Source: Salaquimonas sp. (GTDB lineage: Bacteria > Pseudomonadota > Alphaproteobacteria > Rhizobiales > Rhizobiaceae). From it: a stretch of DNA of 33,333 nucleotides. The stretch is taken from NCBI GenBank assembly GCA_028289365.1, contig JANQQM010000213.1, positions 1-33,333 on the forward strand, in the 5' to 3' direction. The position numbers and the translations under genes were made by a program. Positions 1 to 8,523 of this stretch are shown here, piece by piece. How positions within the stretch are numbered: the first letter of the stretch is position 1; each line of letters begins with the position of its first letter. The notes below the pieces were generated by a model. The model had not been told where the DNA came from and searched no databases. It saw only the letters and a program-made list of their open reading frames with translations.

Positions 1-124
1 TTTGAGCAATATCCAGAGCAATGTTGCGGGTCTGATCATTCAACCGTTCTGCCCAAGACTGGCCGGTCACGGACTGCGCGACACCTAGAAAAGGCTTAAT
101 TTCACCGGAGGGCGCCATCCGCAT
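1..124 (-). CDS. recJ: Single-stranded-DNA-specific exonuclease RecJ, N-terminal fragment
   Basis: Partial gene: the frame opens at an ATG (122-124) and runs off the window edge. The visible 41 residues contain FLGVAQSVTG, then SWAERL and IALDIAQ, which match the short N-terminal segment that precedes the DHH domain in alphaproteobacterial RecJ. RecJ degrades single-stranded DNA 5' to 3' in recombination and mismatch repair. A second ATG at 118 is an alternative start. It lies 52 bases downstream of glpX on the same strand, the order I recall for rhizobia (hom, glpX, recJ). No catalytic motif is inside the window, so the call rests on the N-terminus and gene order. Confidence 0.75.
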   Translation of the reverse strand, partial: MRMAPSGEIKPFLGVAQSVTGQSWAERLNDQTRNIALDIAQ

Positions 125-176
125 ATCCTGTTCGAGCTTCGGTCATTACGGGCGGCGGATCGGATATCGTGGCAAG

Positions 177-1160
177 CTAAGCGAATTTCTCCATGTCATG
201 GTGGATGGCCTTGATTTCGCGGATTGTACCGGAGGAAGATCGCATTACCAGCGTATGGGTCGTCAGGGAATTGCGTCCGAATTTTACTCCGGACAACAGG
301 TTTCCGTCGGTAACGCCGGTGGCCGCGAACAGCACGTCGCCAGATGCCATTTCTGTCATGTCATAGATCCTGTTCGGATCCTCGACGCCCATTTTGCGCG
401 CTCTAGCGACCTTGTCCGGGGTGTCGAGCAGCAGCCTTCCCTTCATTTGTCCGCCGGTGCACCGCAATGCGGCTGCTGCCAACACACCCTCCGGTGCGCC
501 GCCAATACCGATATAGATATCAATGCCTGTAAGATCAGGATCGGTTGTATGGATAACGCCTGCAACATCTCCATCGCCAATCAACCTGATCGACGCACCT
601 GCCTCGCGAACCTCCTCGATCAGTCTTGCATGGCGCGGCCGATCCATGATGCAGGCGGTCAGTTGGGATATCTTCACCCCTTTTTCCTTGGCGACATTGG
701 CCAGGTTCTCGACTGCCGGCAGATTGAGATCAATTATTCCTTCCGGATATCCCGGACCTATCGCGATCTTGTCCATGTAGACATCCGGCGCGTAAAGCAT
801 GTTGCCGCGCTCGGCGACCGCGATTACCGCCAGCGCGTTGGGCAGGTTCTTGGCGCAAATTGTCGTGCCTTCCAGAGGATCGAGCGCGATATCCACCGCC
901 ATCCCCTTTTTGGTACCAACCTCCTCGCCGATGTAGAGCATGGGAGCCTCGTCGCGCTCTCCTTCGCCGATCACCACCCGTCCGTCTATGGGCAGTTTGT
1001 TGAGTTCGGAGCGCATGGCATCCACGGCAGCCTGGTCGGCTTTATCCTCCTCGCCGTGACCCCTCAGATGTGCTGCTGCGACCGCGGCGCGTTCCGTCAC
1101 GCGCGCGAGTTCAATCGACAACATCCGGTCAATGACGCTTGGGGAGGAATTTGTATTCAT
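177..1160 (-). CDS. glpX: Class II fructose-1,6-bisphosphatase GlpX
   Basis: 327 residues, the usual length for GlpX. The enzyme hydrolyses fructose-1,6-bisphosphate to fructose-6-phosphate in gluconeogenesis and, in some bacteria, also sedoheptulose bisphosphate. The sequence shows the family motif GEGERDEAPML (residues 65-75) and the metal-binding DPLEGT motif (94-99), with glycine-rich phosphate-site segments later (IYIGIGGAPEG, RCTGGQMKGRL). The ATG start has a GGAGA ribosome site about seven bases upstream. It follows hom after 109 bases and precedes recJ, probably in one transcription unit. A long plus-strand frame over the same bases is a shadow. Confidence 0.95.
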   Translation of the reverse strand: MNTNSSPSVIDRMLSIELARVTERAAVAAAHLRGHGEEDKADQAAVDAMRSELNKLPIDGRVVIGEGERDEAPMLYIGEEVGTKKGMAVDIALDPLEGTTICAKNLPNALAVIAVAERGNMLYAPDVYMDKIAIGPGYPEGIIDLNLPAVENLANVAKEKGVKISQLTACIMDRPRHARLIEEVREAGASIRLIGDGDVAGVIHTTDPDLTGIDIYIGIGGAPEGVLAAAALRCTGGQMKGRLLLDTPDKVARARKMGVEDPNRIYDMTEMASGDVLFAATGVTDGNLLSGVKFGRNSLTTHTLVMRSSSGTIREIKAIHHDMEKFA

Positions 1161-1269
1161 TGCTTATCTCCGTTTCAAACAGAGCCTATCTTAAAAAAAA
1201 TCGAACAAGGCAATGGCTCATCCAGAGTTGGTCACATGTTAATCGATTAGGTTGTCTCCCGTATCGAAT

Positions 1270-2589
1270 CTATTGCTCAATTCGTATCATTTGAGGCTTT
1301 GCAGCCAAATGACCATCCGCACCGATTTTTTCGAAAGCTGCGCGAATTGCCGATTCGGTCGTACGGTGCGTTACCAGGATAACAGGTTGGGCGGTTTCGG
1401 GACTATCGTCAGTCTCCTGCCCGGTACGATGCTGAACAATCGATTGCAATGAAATGTCCTGTTCCGCCATGCGACTGGCAATGGAAGCAAAGGCACCCGC
1501 CCGGTCATTAAGCGAGAGCCTGATGAAGTATCCGCCTTCGTGAGCGCGCATTCTGGCCTGTTCATAGGGCTGCAGTTTTTCAGCCGGCGTTCCGAGCGAG
1601 GGAACAGTTTGGGGACCGGGGAGCGATTTGGCAATGTCTGCAATATCGCCTGCCACCGCTGATGCCGTCGCCATGCCCCCTGCCCCGGGTCCGGACAGAA
1701 CCAACTGCCCGACAATGTCACCGTCTATCGCGACGGCATTTGTCACCCCGTGAATTTGTGCAATCGGCGCATCGACCGGGACCAAAGTCGGGTGGACGCG
1801 TTGTTCAATGCCGGTATCGGTTTTTTGCGCAACGCCCAACAGTTTGATCCGATATCCCAGGTCAGCAGCTGCCTGGATGTCTGCTGGCGTTATGTTTGAA
1901 ATCCCTTCGACATAGATCTTGTCGGATGCAATCTGCGTGCCGAAGGCAAGCGATGTCAGGATCGCCAGCTTGTGTGCCGTGTCATAGCCTTCCACGTCGA
2001 ATGTCGGGTCCGCTTCGGCATATCCAAGACGCTGGGCGTCTGCCAGACATTCCTGATATCCCAACCCTTCCAACTCCATCCTGGTCAGAATGTAATTGCA
2101 GGTTCCATTGAGAATACCGAATACACGGGTGATGGTATTGGCGGTCAGGGTTTCGCGCATCGCCTTGATGATCGGAATTCCGCCTGCCACGGCCGCTTCA
2201 AAATTAAGGAGCAGGCCCTTTTCCTCCGCCATTTCCGCAAGCTCGACGCCGTGCCGGGCCAAGAGCGCCTTGTTAGCGGTTACGACATGTTTGCCCGATT
2301 CAAGTGCCCTTCGCACGGATTCGTCAGCAGGACCATCATCACCACCAATCAGTTCGACAAAGACGTCGACCTCGGAATCTGCCGCGAGTTCAACCGGGTC
2401 GTCGTACCAACGCATGCCCGAGATATCGCAATCGCGCTTTCTCTTGCGATCTCGTGCACTTACCGCAACAACCTCGATTGGCCGGCCGCACCTTGCTGCG
2501 AGAAAATTGTGTTTTTCCTTGAGAACGCGAACCAGGGAAGCGCCCACGGTTCCCAGCCCGGCTATTCCAAGGCGCAATGGTTCAGACAT
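1270..2589 (-). CDS. hom: Homoserine dehydrogenase with C-terminal ACT domain
   Basis: Reduces aspartate semialdehyde to homoserine, the branch point to threonine and methionine. From the chosen start the protein is 439 residues: an N-terminal NAD(P)-binding fold (LGIAGLGTVGASL), a catalytic domain (EGILNGTCNYILTRM-like segment and EADPTFDVEGYDTAHKLAIL with the conserved Asp and Lys), and a C-terminal ACT regulatory domain (YFIRLSLNDRAGAFASIA). ACT domains in this family usually mediate threonine feedback inhibition. The frame is open 23 codons further upstream, but the extension is not family-like and the ATG at 2589 has GGGGAT about eight bases before it. It lies between the aminotransferase and glpX. 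Confidence 0.95.
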   Translation of the reverse strand: MSEPLRLGIAGLGTVGASLVRVLKEKHNFLAARCGRPIEVVAVSARDRKRKRDCDISGMRWYDDPVELAADSEVDVFVELIGGDDGPADESVRRALESGKHVVTANKALLARHGVELAEMAEEKGLLLNFEAAVAGGIPIIKAMRETLTANTITRVFGILNGTCNYILTRMELEGLGYQECLADAQRLGYAEADPTFDVEGYDTAHKLAILTSLAFGTQIASDKIYVEGISNITPADIQAAADLGYRIKLLGVAQKTDTGIEQRVHPTLVPVDAPIAQIHGVTNAVAIDGDIVGQLVLSGPGAGGMATASAVAGDIADIAKSLPGPQTVPSLGTPAEKLQPYEQARMRAHEGGYFIRLSLNDRAGAFASIASRMAEQDISLQSIVQHRTGQETDDSPETAQPVILVTHRTTESAIRAAFEKIGADGHLAAKPQMIRIEQ

Positions 2590-2716
2590 ATCTTGTATCC
2601 CCGGATAATGAACTGAATCTGAGGAACAGACAGGGACGCCTGCTCCAGACAATGGCATCTGTTACGGATTTGACGCTGACAATTCAACCGGCGAAATGGG
2701 AATAGTCGAAACAAGC

Positions 2717-3934
2717 CTACCGATGAGCCGAGATATCAATCACATTGTGGAGCGTTTCGTCCGCCGAATTCAGGAAACGCTTGATATTGCGCGCTGCCTG
2801 GCGAATCCGATGTTCGTTCTCAACCAGCGCAATACGGACATATCTGTCCCCGTTTTCGCCAAAGCCGACCCCGGGCGCGACTGCAACGTCGGCTTTCTCG
2901 ACCAGCAATTTGGAGAATTCGAGTGATCCCAGACCGGCAAACTTCTCGGGGATTGGCGCCCATGCAAACATGGTTGCAGGCGGCGGCGGTACATCCCACC
3001 CTGCCCGCGCAAAGGATTCAACCATTACATCGCGGCGTTGCTTGTAGATTTGCCGGGCTTTTTCGATTTCCTTGTCCTGCGTATTAATCGCAAAGGCTGC
3101 CGCCACCTGAATTGGGGTAAATGCCCCGTAGTCAAGATATGATTTGACCCGGGTCAGCGCAGAAACCAGTCTTTCATTGCCTACGGCAAAACCCATCCGC
3201 CAGCCCGGCATGGAATAGGTCTTGGACATGGAGGCGAATTCCACTGCAATATCCATGGCGCCTGGAACCTGCAAAATCGAAGGCGGTGGTTCATCTTCAA
3301 AATGGATCTCAGCATAAGCGAGATCGGATAGCAGGATGATATTGTGTTTGCGCGCAAAGCTGACAACATCGCGATAAAAATCGAGACTTGCCATTAGTGC
3401 TGTCGGATTGGAGGGATAGTTCAAGACGACAGCAGTTGGCGCAGGAATTGAATAGCGGACTGCCCGCTCGAGCAGATGAAAGAAAGTTTCATCCGGTTCA
3501 GCAGGAATTGAGCGAACGACCGCACCTGACATGATGAACCCGAAGGAATGGATCGGATAGGTCGGATTTGGAACAAGTGCCACATCGCCCGGTGCGGTGA
3601 TGGCTTGCGCCATATTGGCGAAACCTTCCTTTGATCCGAGTGTCGCAACGACCTGCGTGTCAGGATTCAGTTTCACGCCAAACCTGCGGCCATAATAGGC
3701 CGCGTGCGCCTTGCGAAGGCCCGGAATTCCACGGGAAGCCGAATAGCGATGGGTTCTGGGATCCTGAGCCGCCTCCGCCATCTTGTCGACGATTGCCTGT
3801 GGTGTTGGCAGGTCGGGATTGCCCATGCCAAGATCAACAATGTCGGCTCCTGCGGCTCGCGCCGTTGCCTTCAGGCGATTTACCTGTTCGAACACATAGG
3901 GTGGCAATCGTCTGATCTTGTGGAATTCCTGCAT
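2717..3934 (-). CDS. Class I/II PLP-dependent aminotransferase (AlaC / LL-DAP aminotransferase-like)
   Basis: 405-residue fold-type I aminotransferase. Visible landmarks are the substrate-site GMGNPDLPTP segment, NYPSNPT with the conserved Asn (176), SDLAYAEIHF with the PLP-ring Asp (204), the Schiff-base lysine K238 in SMSKTYSMPGW, and the C-terminal carboxylate-binding Arg in YVRIALVEN. Members next to hom in rhizobia are annotated either as glutamate-pyruvate aminotransferase (AlaC) or LL-diaminopimelate aminotransferase; the sequence alone does not separate these. Its position upstream of hom on the same strand suggests amino acid metabolism of the aspartate or alanine family. The ATG start is in frame with the family N-terminus (FHKIRRLPPYVF). 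Confidence 0.9.
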   Translation of the reverse strand: MQEFHKIRRLPPYVFEQVNRLKATARAAGADIVDLGMGNPDLPTPQAIVDKMAEAAQDPRTHRYSASRGIPGLRKAHAAYYGRRFGVKLNPDTQVVATLGSKEGFANMAQAITAPGDVALVPNPTYPIHSFGFIMSGAVVRSIPAEPDETFFHLLERAVRYSIPAPTAVVLNYPSNPTALMASLDFYRDVVSFARKHNIILLSDLAYAEIHFEDEPPPSILQVPGAMDIAVEFASMSKTYSMPGWRMGFAVGNERLVSALTRVKSYLDYGAFTPIQVAAAFAINTQDKEIEKARQIYKQRRDVMVESFARAGWDVPPPPATMFAWAPIPEKFAGLGSLEFSKLLVEKADVAVAPGVGFGENGDRYVRIALVENEHRIRQAARNIKRFLNSADETLHNVIDISAHR

Positions 3935-3991
3935 CTTACTGTCCGTAAGCGATTTGTGCCTGGCTCAGGCCAGACAGATAAATTCAAATGA

Positions 3992-4645
3992 CTAGTTTTC
4001 GATTTTCTCTACGGCCTGATTATAATGGTTTTTTGCCCGCCATTGCAGCAATTTTGAATCATTGCCTTTGGCGTCTGCCGCATTCTCATCGAGGGTCTGT
4101 GCATTTCTGGCTGCAATCTTTTCCATTTCTGCAGCAATTCGCGCCTGCTCCTGCTTGCTCATGCGTTGTGTAGCAGCTTTCCTTTCCTCAAATATGTGAG
4201 GCTTGTTGTTTCCGGTCGCGGCGGCCTTTGCCCTGATTTGCTGGATGGCCTCTTCCCGTGTCTTTGCCATTTCAGGCGCCGGTGGAATATCTGCGGGATC
4301 AGCGGGTTCGTCGGAAGCTTCGGCGCTGGTCGCCAGATTCATCGATGTTCCTTCCTGCAATTTCGCAGCTTCCGGATTCGATGTTGTAGCCGCAGGCTGA
4401 TCACCGAGGACCAATGGTTCATCTGTTTCTGTCGCAGGTGTGGTAGCAGTTGTCTGGGTATCGACCGCAACCGGCATGGCTACTTCAGATTGCGGCGGGG
4501 AATCAGCGCCGACCGCCCTAAACGGATCGCTACCCGTCGTACAGGCGCTGACAAGCAATAATGCGAGCAATCCTGCACAAGGCGCGGCTATCTGAGGCAT
4601 CAGGCCCAAATTATGGCGTTGCAAAATTTCAAACCGTTTACTCAA
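3992..4645 (-). CDS. Hypothetical lipoprotein with TTG start, alanine/proline/threonine-rich linker and charged C-terminus
   Basis: 217 residues, function not recognised. A basic n-region (SKRFEILQRH) leads into a hydrophobic stretch ending in the lipobox VSAC, with the lipidated cysteine at residue 35. Residues about 40-130 are rich in Ala, Pro, Thr and Asp and look disordered; about 130-205 are charged and probably helical (REEAIQQIRAKAAA, KQEQARIAAEMEKIAARNAQ). The TTG start is preferred because AGGAAG lies about eight bases upstream and it supplies the positive charges a signal peptide needs; the downstream ATG (4600) lacks both. It is divergent from phaC and 57 bases before the aminotransferase. 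A localised envelope protein is likely; anything more would be a guess. Confidence 0.7.
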   Translation of the reverse strand: MSKRFEILQRHNLGLMPQIAAPCAGLLALLLVSACTTGSDPFRAVGADSPPQSEVAMPVAVDTQTTATTPATETDEPLVLGDQPAATTSNPEAAKLQEGTSMNLATSAEASDEPADPADIPPAPEMAKTREEAIQQIRAKAAATGNNKPHIFEERKAATQRMSKQEQARIAAEMEKIAARNAQTLDENAADAKGNDSKLLQWRAKNHYNQAVEKIEN

Positions 4646-4788
4646 TTTACATCTTCCTGAAAGGACAGTTCAGCCGTGCCCGCTTAAAATTATTAATATT
4701 CATATGCATTATTGTGCCACCAATTCCAATTACTACATGGCGAATATGGTCCAATTCGGGTTATAAATATACAGGGAGGACCGCCGTA

Positions 4789-6726
4789 ATGGCCAGGAAC
4801 AAAAAATCCGGATCAGGCAAGGTCAAATCCCCTGCCCGAAACGCAGGAGAAAAACCTGCCCTCGGCAGCGTCAAAAAACCTGCGGCTGGCAGCGTTAAAA
4901 AACCTGCCACTGCCACGGACGGAACCAATAATACTTCCAGTACACAAACTCCCTATGTGGTCAGAGATCCTGAGGCATTCGCCAGGAATATTGCCCATAT
5001 GATCGAACAAGCCGGCCATGCGGCTGCGGCTTGGGTAGGACCACGTGAAAAGGGCGAAAAAAAGGACAATCTGAATGACGGATTGTCCGACATCACCAAA
5101 ACGTTCGGCAAGGTCTCCGAATACTGGCTTTCCGATCCAGAAAGAGCGCTGCAAGCCCAGACGGAACTGCTGTCGCGATATATGGATTTGTGGAATTCTT
5201 CCATCAGGAAAATCGCCGGCGAGGAAGCGGAGGATGTCGCCCCGGTAGAAAAGGGTGACAAGCGGTTCAGCTCGCCCGAATGGGAAGAGAACCAGTTTTT
5301 CAACTTTCTCAAGCAGGCATATCTGATCACCTCCGGCTGGGCGCAAAACCTGGTGGAAAAAACTGAAGGGCTGGATGAACATACCAAGCACAAGGCGGTA
5401 TTTTACACACAGCAGGTGATCAATTCCCTTTCGCCGACCAATTTCCCCATCACAAATCCGGAAGTGTTGCGGGAAACCTTCGAGTCGGACGGCCAAAACC
5501 TGGCCCGCGGCATGAAAATGCTGGCGGAGGACATCGTCAGCGGCGGCGGCGATCTGAAGGTCCGCCAGGCCGACAATAATGCCTTCAAATTTGGCAGGGA
5601 CGTTGCAAACACGCCCGGCAAGGTGATTGCACAGAACAACGTCCGACAATTGATCCAATATGCGGCGACGACCGAGAAAGTGCTGAAAAGACCGCTTTTG
5701 ATCGTCCCGCCGTGGATCAACAAGTTTTACATTCTCGACCTAAACCCGAAAAAATCGTTCATCAAATGGTGCGTCGATCAGGGTCACACGGTATTTGTCA
5801 TTTCCTGGATAAATCCAGACGAGAAACAGGCAGGCAAGGATTTCGCTCATTATGCACGCGAGGGCATAATTGAATCGCTTGACGTAATCGAGCAGGTCAC
5901 CGGCGAGGACAAGGTCAATCTGATCGGCTACTGCGTCGGCGGTACGCTGCTTGCGGTTACGTTGGCGCTAATGGCACGCTGGAAAGATGATCGTGCCGCC
6001 AGCGCGACCTTGTTCACGACGCAAGTGGATTTCACCTATGCCGGTGATCTGAAGGTATTCGTTGATGAAGAGCAGATTTCGCGGGTCGAGGAATCAATGG
6101 CAACGAAAGGCTATCTAGAAGGAACCAAGATGGCCACCGCCTTCAACATGCTTCGATCGCGGGACATGATCTGGCCTTATGTGGTGAACAATTACCTCAA
6201 GGGAAAGGATCCGTTACCCTTTGACCTGTTGTACTGGAATTCGGATTCGACCCGCATGCCGGCGGCAAACCATTCGTTTTATCTTCGCAACTGTTATCTC
6301 GAGAACCGGCTGTCGCAAGGTGAAATGGTCGTTGCCGATGAAAAGCTTGATCTGTCTGAAGTGACTATTCCAATCTATAACCTGGCCACGAAGGATGATC
6401 ATATCGCCCCCGCCCGCTCGGTATTTCTGGGTTCCCAGTATTTTGGCGGCAAGGTCAAATTTGTTTTATCGGGATCCGGCCATATTGCCGGTGTCGTGAA
6501 TCCGCCGGCAGCAGGAAAATATCAGTTCTGGACTGGCGGGAAGCCAGTTGGTGAATTGGATAGCTGGTGGAAAAATGCAAAAGAGACAGAAGGTTCGTGG
6601 TGGCCGGACTGGCATGCGTGGATTGTCGATCAAAATGGCGAGAAAGTGCCGGCGCGAAAGATCGGTTCTTCCAAATACAAACCGATAGAGGATGCACCCG
6701 GCTCCTATGTTCGCCAAAAGTGCTGA
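4789..6726 (+). CDS. phaC: Class I poly(3-hydroxyalkanoate) synthase PhaC
   Basis: Polymerises (R)-3-hydroxyacyl-CoA into storage polyester at the granule surface. From the ATG at 4789 the protein is 645 residues, close to class I synthases. It has the N-terminal PhaC domain and an alpha/beta-hydrolase core. The lipase-box-like motif GYCVGG carries the nucleophile Cys382; the other triad members are Asp537 in DDHIAP and His565 in SGHIAGVVNPP. GGGAGGA ends eight bases before this ATG. The frame is open further upstream, but those residues are not family-like. The first 45 residues are a Lys/Ala/Pro-rich tail with a tandem GSVKKPA repeat. No phaA, phaB or phasin gene is in the window. Confidence 0.97.
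   Translation: MARNKKSGSGKVKSPARNAGEKPALGSVKKPAAGSVKKPATATDGTNNTSSTQTPYVVRDPEAFARNIAHMIEQAGHAAAAWVGPREKGEKKDNLNDGLSDITKTFGKVSEYWLSDPERALQAQTELLSRYMDLWNSSIRKIAGEEAEDVAPVEKGDKRFSSPEWEENQFFNFLKQAYLITSGWAQNLVEKTEGLDEHTKHKAVFYTQQVINSLSPTNFPITNPEVLRETFESDGQNLARGMKMLAEDIVSGGGDLKVRQADNNAFKFGRDVANTPGKVIAQNNVRQLIQYAATTEKVLKRPLLIVPPWINKFYILDLNPKKSFIKWCVDQGHTVFVISWINPDEKQAGKDFAHYAREGIIESLDVIEQVTGEDKVNLIGYCVGGTLLAVTLALMARWKDDRAASATLFTTQVDFTYAGDLKVFVDEEQISRVEESMATKGYLEGTKMATAFNMLRSRDMIWPYVVNNYLKGKDPLPFDLLYWNSDSTRMPAANHSFYLRNCYLENRLSQGEMVVADEKLDLSEVTIPIYNLATKDDHIAPARSVFLGSQYFGGKVKFVLSGSGHIAGVVNPPAAGKYQFWTGGKPVGELDSWWKNAKETEGSWWPDWHAWIVDQNGEKVPARKIGSSKYKPIEDAPGSYVRQKC
4861..4908 (+). repeat. Two tandem in-frame 24-base repeats in the phaC N-terminal tail
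   Basis: Unit one (4861-4884) and unit two (4885-4908) differ at only a few positions and share the core GGCAGCGT.AAAAAACCTGC. They encode GSVKKPA twice (residues 26-32 and 34-40). A partial third copy (AAAAACCTGCC) precedes them. Because the unit is 24 bases, copy-number change would keep the frame. Confidence 0.85.
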
Positions 6727-6805
6727 ACCTTGAAGGGTTACATTGCAGACGCGCAACAAATTGTTGGAAAATTGGGGTTTCTCCCCCGTTTGGTTAATTC
6801 GCCCC

Positions 6806-6835
6806 TTGCCGGGCTAGCTGCAATGCAGTTATATT
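6806..6835 (+). promoter_or_regulatory. Candidate sigma-70-type promoter for the small cysteine protein
   Basis: TTGCCG (6806-6811) and TATATT (6830-6835) are separated by 18 bases, about 100 bases upstream of the ATG at 6938. The 211-base gap between phaC and this gene has no other feature I can support. Confidence 0.4.
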
Positions 6836-6937
6836 TTGGCCGGTTATACAAGAACCCAGGCGGAAAAATCCGCGATTTTGAATTCCGGGGCGGAAACCAT
6901 GCCTATTGGCCGTTCCCGATTATAGATGGAGATTGGC

Positions 6938-7201
6938 ATGAAAAAATTCGTAGCAGCACTTGGCGTGGCTGGCCTCGTAACCGCTGGCGGTATCTCAGTG
7001 GCATCAGCTCAAAACCCGGTCATGAATGCAATGCAGTGCACAGCAGCCTGCAATTCATCCTACGGTCAGTGCCTGTCCGGTGGAACTGACGCCATGATCG
7101 CAACTACCCCGCAGGAAGGCATGGCGAAACTACAGGCCAATACACAAAACACCATCAGCTGCAATCAGATGGTTAGCCAGTGCTACGCTAGCTGCGGCTA
7201 A
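6938..7201 (+). CDS. Small exported protein with six cysteines in a mirror-image pattern
   Basis: 87 residues. A typical Sec signal peptide (KK, then a hydrophobic core) ends in VASA before QNP, predicting cleavage after residue 24 and a mature protein of about 63 residues. The mature part has cysteines at 34, 38, 45, 75, 82 and 86, that is C-x3-C-x6-C, a 29-residue cysteine-free middle, then C-x6-C-x3-C. This symmetry suggests two helices joined by disulphides in the periplasm, but no family is recognised. The ATG at 6938 has GGAG six bases upstream; an in-frame ATG at 6926 overlaps that site. It has its own promoter candidate and a strong terminator, so it is probably monocistronic. The Met- and Gln-rich composition might suit metal binding (speculative). 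Confidence 0.75.
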   Translation: MKKFVAALGVAGLVTAGGISVASAQNPVMNAMQCTAACNSSYGQCLSGGTDAMIATTPQEGMAKLQANTQNTISCNQMVSQCYASCG

Positions 7202-7222
7202 TACATACAGCAAATTCTATTT

Positions 7223-7252
7223 AAACCCGGCGGAGAAATCCGCCGGGTTTTT
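7223..7252 (+). terminator. Rho-independent terminator after the small cysteine protein
   Basis: A perfect 12-base-pair stem (7223-7234 with 7239-7250) closes a GAAA tetraloop (7235-7238) and ends in a run of T. The GC-rich core is CCCGGCGGA / TCCGCCGGG. It starts 21 bases after the stop codon. Confidence 0.93.
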
Positions 7253-7343
7253 GATTCAAACATTAAAAATTGTGGTAATATAATACCTTAATTATAACAC
7301 TATGTTTTTATTACGTTATTTTTTGCCAACTAAAAATAAGTGC

Positions 7344-7371
7344 TTGACGCGGTGATTGTCCCTGATTATAG
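7344..7371 (+). promoter_or_regulatory. Candidate promoter of rplM-rpsI
   Basis: TTGACG (7344-7349) and TTATAG (7366-7371) are spaced by 16 bases, about 80 bases upstream of the rplM start. The rest of the 7253-7451 gap is AT-rich with no open frame of note. Confidence 0.55.
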
Positions 7372-7451
7372 AAGCCGCCAGAAATTCTGATTGCAAAAAC
7401 AAAAACGGTTGCAATTGATGTGACCGGTAAATCCGATCCAGGGATAAAGAA

Positions 7452-7916
7452 ATGACAACCTTCTCGCAGAAACCTGCAGAGGTGGTGAAGAAATGGATTA
7501 TCGTTGATGCCGAGAATGTGGTTCTCGGTCGCCTCGCCTCCATCGTCGCCAGCCGCTTGCGGGGAAAACACAAACCAACATTTACACCGCATGTGGATGA
7601 CGGTGACAACGTCATCATCATCAATGCCGGCAAGGTAAAGCTGACCGGCAAAAAATACAGCGACAAGAAGTATTACTGGCATACGGGATATCCCGGCGGA
7701 ATCAAGGAGCGGTCAGCGCGCGCCATCCTGGAAGGCCGGTTTCCGGAACGGGTAGTTCAAAAGGCCATTCAACGCATGATGCCCGGCGGCCCCCTTTCCA
7801 ACAAGCAATTGAAGAACCTGCGTGTCTATGCCGGCTCCGAACATCCGCATGAAGCACAACAGGCAGAAGTTCTCGATATCGCGGCCATGAACCCGAAAAA
7901 CAAAAGGAGCGCCTAA
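7452..7916 (+). CDS. rplM: 50S ribosomal protein L13
   Basis: 154 residues, the usual length for alphaproteobacterial L13. Family landmarks are [18 protein letters not shown] near the start, [17 protein letters not shown], the [12 protein letters not shown] segment, and [21 protein letters not shown] followed by HPHEAQQ. L13 binds 23S rRNA early in large-subunit assembly. The stop codon is two bases before the rpsI start, so the two are co-transcribed, as in most bacteria. Confidence 0.98.
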   Translation: MTTFSQKPAEVVKKWIIVDAENVVLGRLASIVASRLRGKHKPTFTPHVDDGDNVIIINAGKVKLTGKKYSDKKYYWHTGYPGGIKERSARAILEGRFPERVVQKAIQRMMPGGPLSNKQLKNLRVYAGSEHPHEAQQAEVLDIAAMNPKNKRSA

Positions 7917-7918
7917 CC

Positions 7919-8395
7919 ATGTCAGGCCTCGAATCCCTAGAAGCCCTTGCCACAGAGGGTGCCGAAACCGAACAGGCTGCACCGGTCTATGTTCAGAAAC
8001 TCGACGAGCATGGTCGCGCCTATGCTACCGGAAAGCGCAAGGATGCGATTGCACGCGTCTGGTTGAAGCCGGGTACCGGCAAGATCACCGTCAACAAGCG
8101 GGAATACACCACGTATTTCGCCCGCCCCGTCCTGCAGATGATCCTGATGCAACCGATTATCGCAGCTGCTCGCGAAGGTCAGTACGATATTGTCGCAACA
8201 GTTTCCGGCGGCGGTCTATCCGGCCAGGCCGGTGCTGTTCGCCACGGTATTTCCAAGGCGCTTACCCATTATGAGCCCGCACTGCGTGGCGTCCTAAAGA
8301 AGGGTGGCTTCCTTACCCGTGACAGCCGTGTTGTCGAGCGCAAGAAATACGGCCGCGCCAAGGCACGCCGTTCGTTCCAGTTCTCGAAACGCTGA
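7919..8395 (+). CDS. rpsI: 30S ribosomal protein S9
   Basis: 158 residues. After an N-terminal extension of about 30 residues common in alphaproteobacteria, the S9 core starts at [19 protein letters not shown] and continues through [23 protein letters not shown] to the basic C-terminal tail ([17 protein letters not shown]) that reaches the P-site tRNA. AAGGAG for this start lies inside the end of rplM. An intrinsic terminator follows about 60 bases after the stop. Confidence 0.98.
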   Translation: MSGLESLEALATEGAETEQAAPVYVQKLDEHGRAYATGKRKDAIARVWLKPGTGKITVNKREYTTYFARPVLQMILMQPIIAAAREGQYDIVATVSGGGLSGQAGAVRHGISKALTHYEPALRGVLKKGGFLTRDSRVVERKKYGRAKARRSFQFSKR

Positions 8396-8457
8396 TCTGG
8401 GTTGGAACCGAATGCTGCCAGACCAAAATATGTGGTTTGGCAGCCCGGTAGTTGTAG

Positions 8458-8491
8458 AATGTCCGGAATTGAAAGGTTTCGGACATTTTTT
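8458..8491 (+). terminator. Rho-independent terminator of rplM-rpsI
   Basis: AATGTCCG (8458-8465) pairs with CGGACATT (8480-8487). Three more inner pairs, including one G-T, are possible, and six T follow. The opposite strand has no matching T run, so it should act only on plus-strand transcripts. Confidence 0.88.
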
Positions 8492-8523
8492 ATGTGCACT
8501 ATCAAGAACTTGCCAAGGCTCGT

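Noticed and set aside
198-1250. 350-codon plus-strand open frame opposite glpX
   Set aside because: It covers glpX entirely, its translation has no domain-like pattern and is rich in His, Cys and Arg as expected for an antisense shadow; glpX motifs on the other strand are decisive.
1161-1269. Run of eight T (minus strand) after hom as a terminator
   Set aside because: No stable stem precedes it; only three-base pairings interrupted by bulges are possible.
1972-2616. 214-codon plus-strand frame opposite hom
   Set aside because: Shadow of the homoserine dehydrogenase gene; no family-like segment.
4813-5658. 281-codon minus-strand open frame opposite phaC
   Set aside because: It is antisense to a clear PHA synthase and has no recognisable motif or ribosome site.
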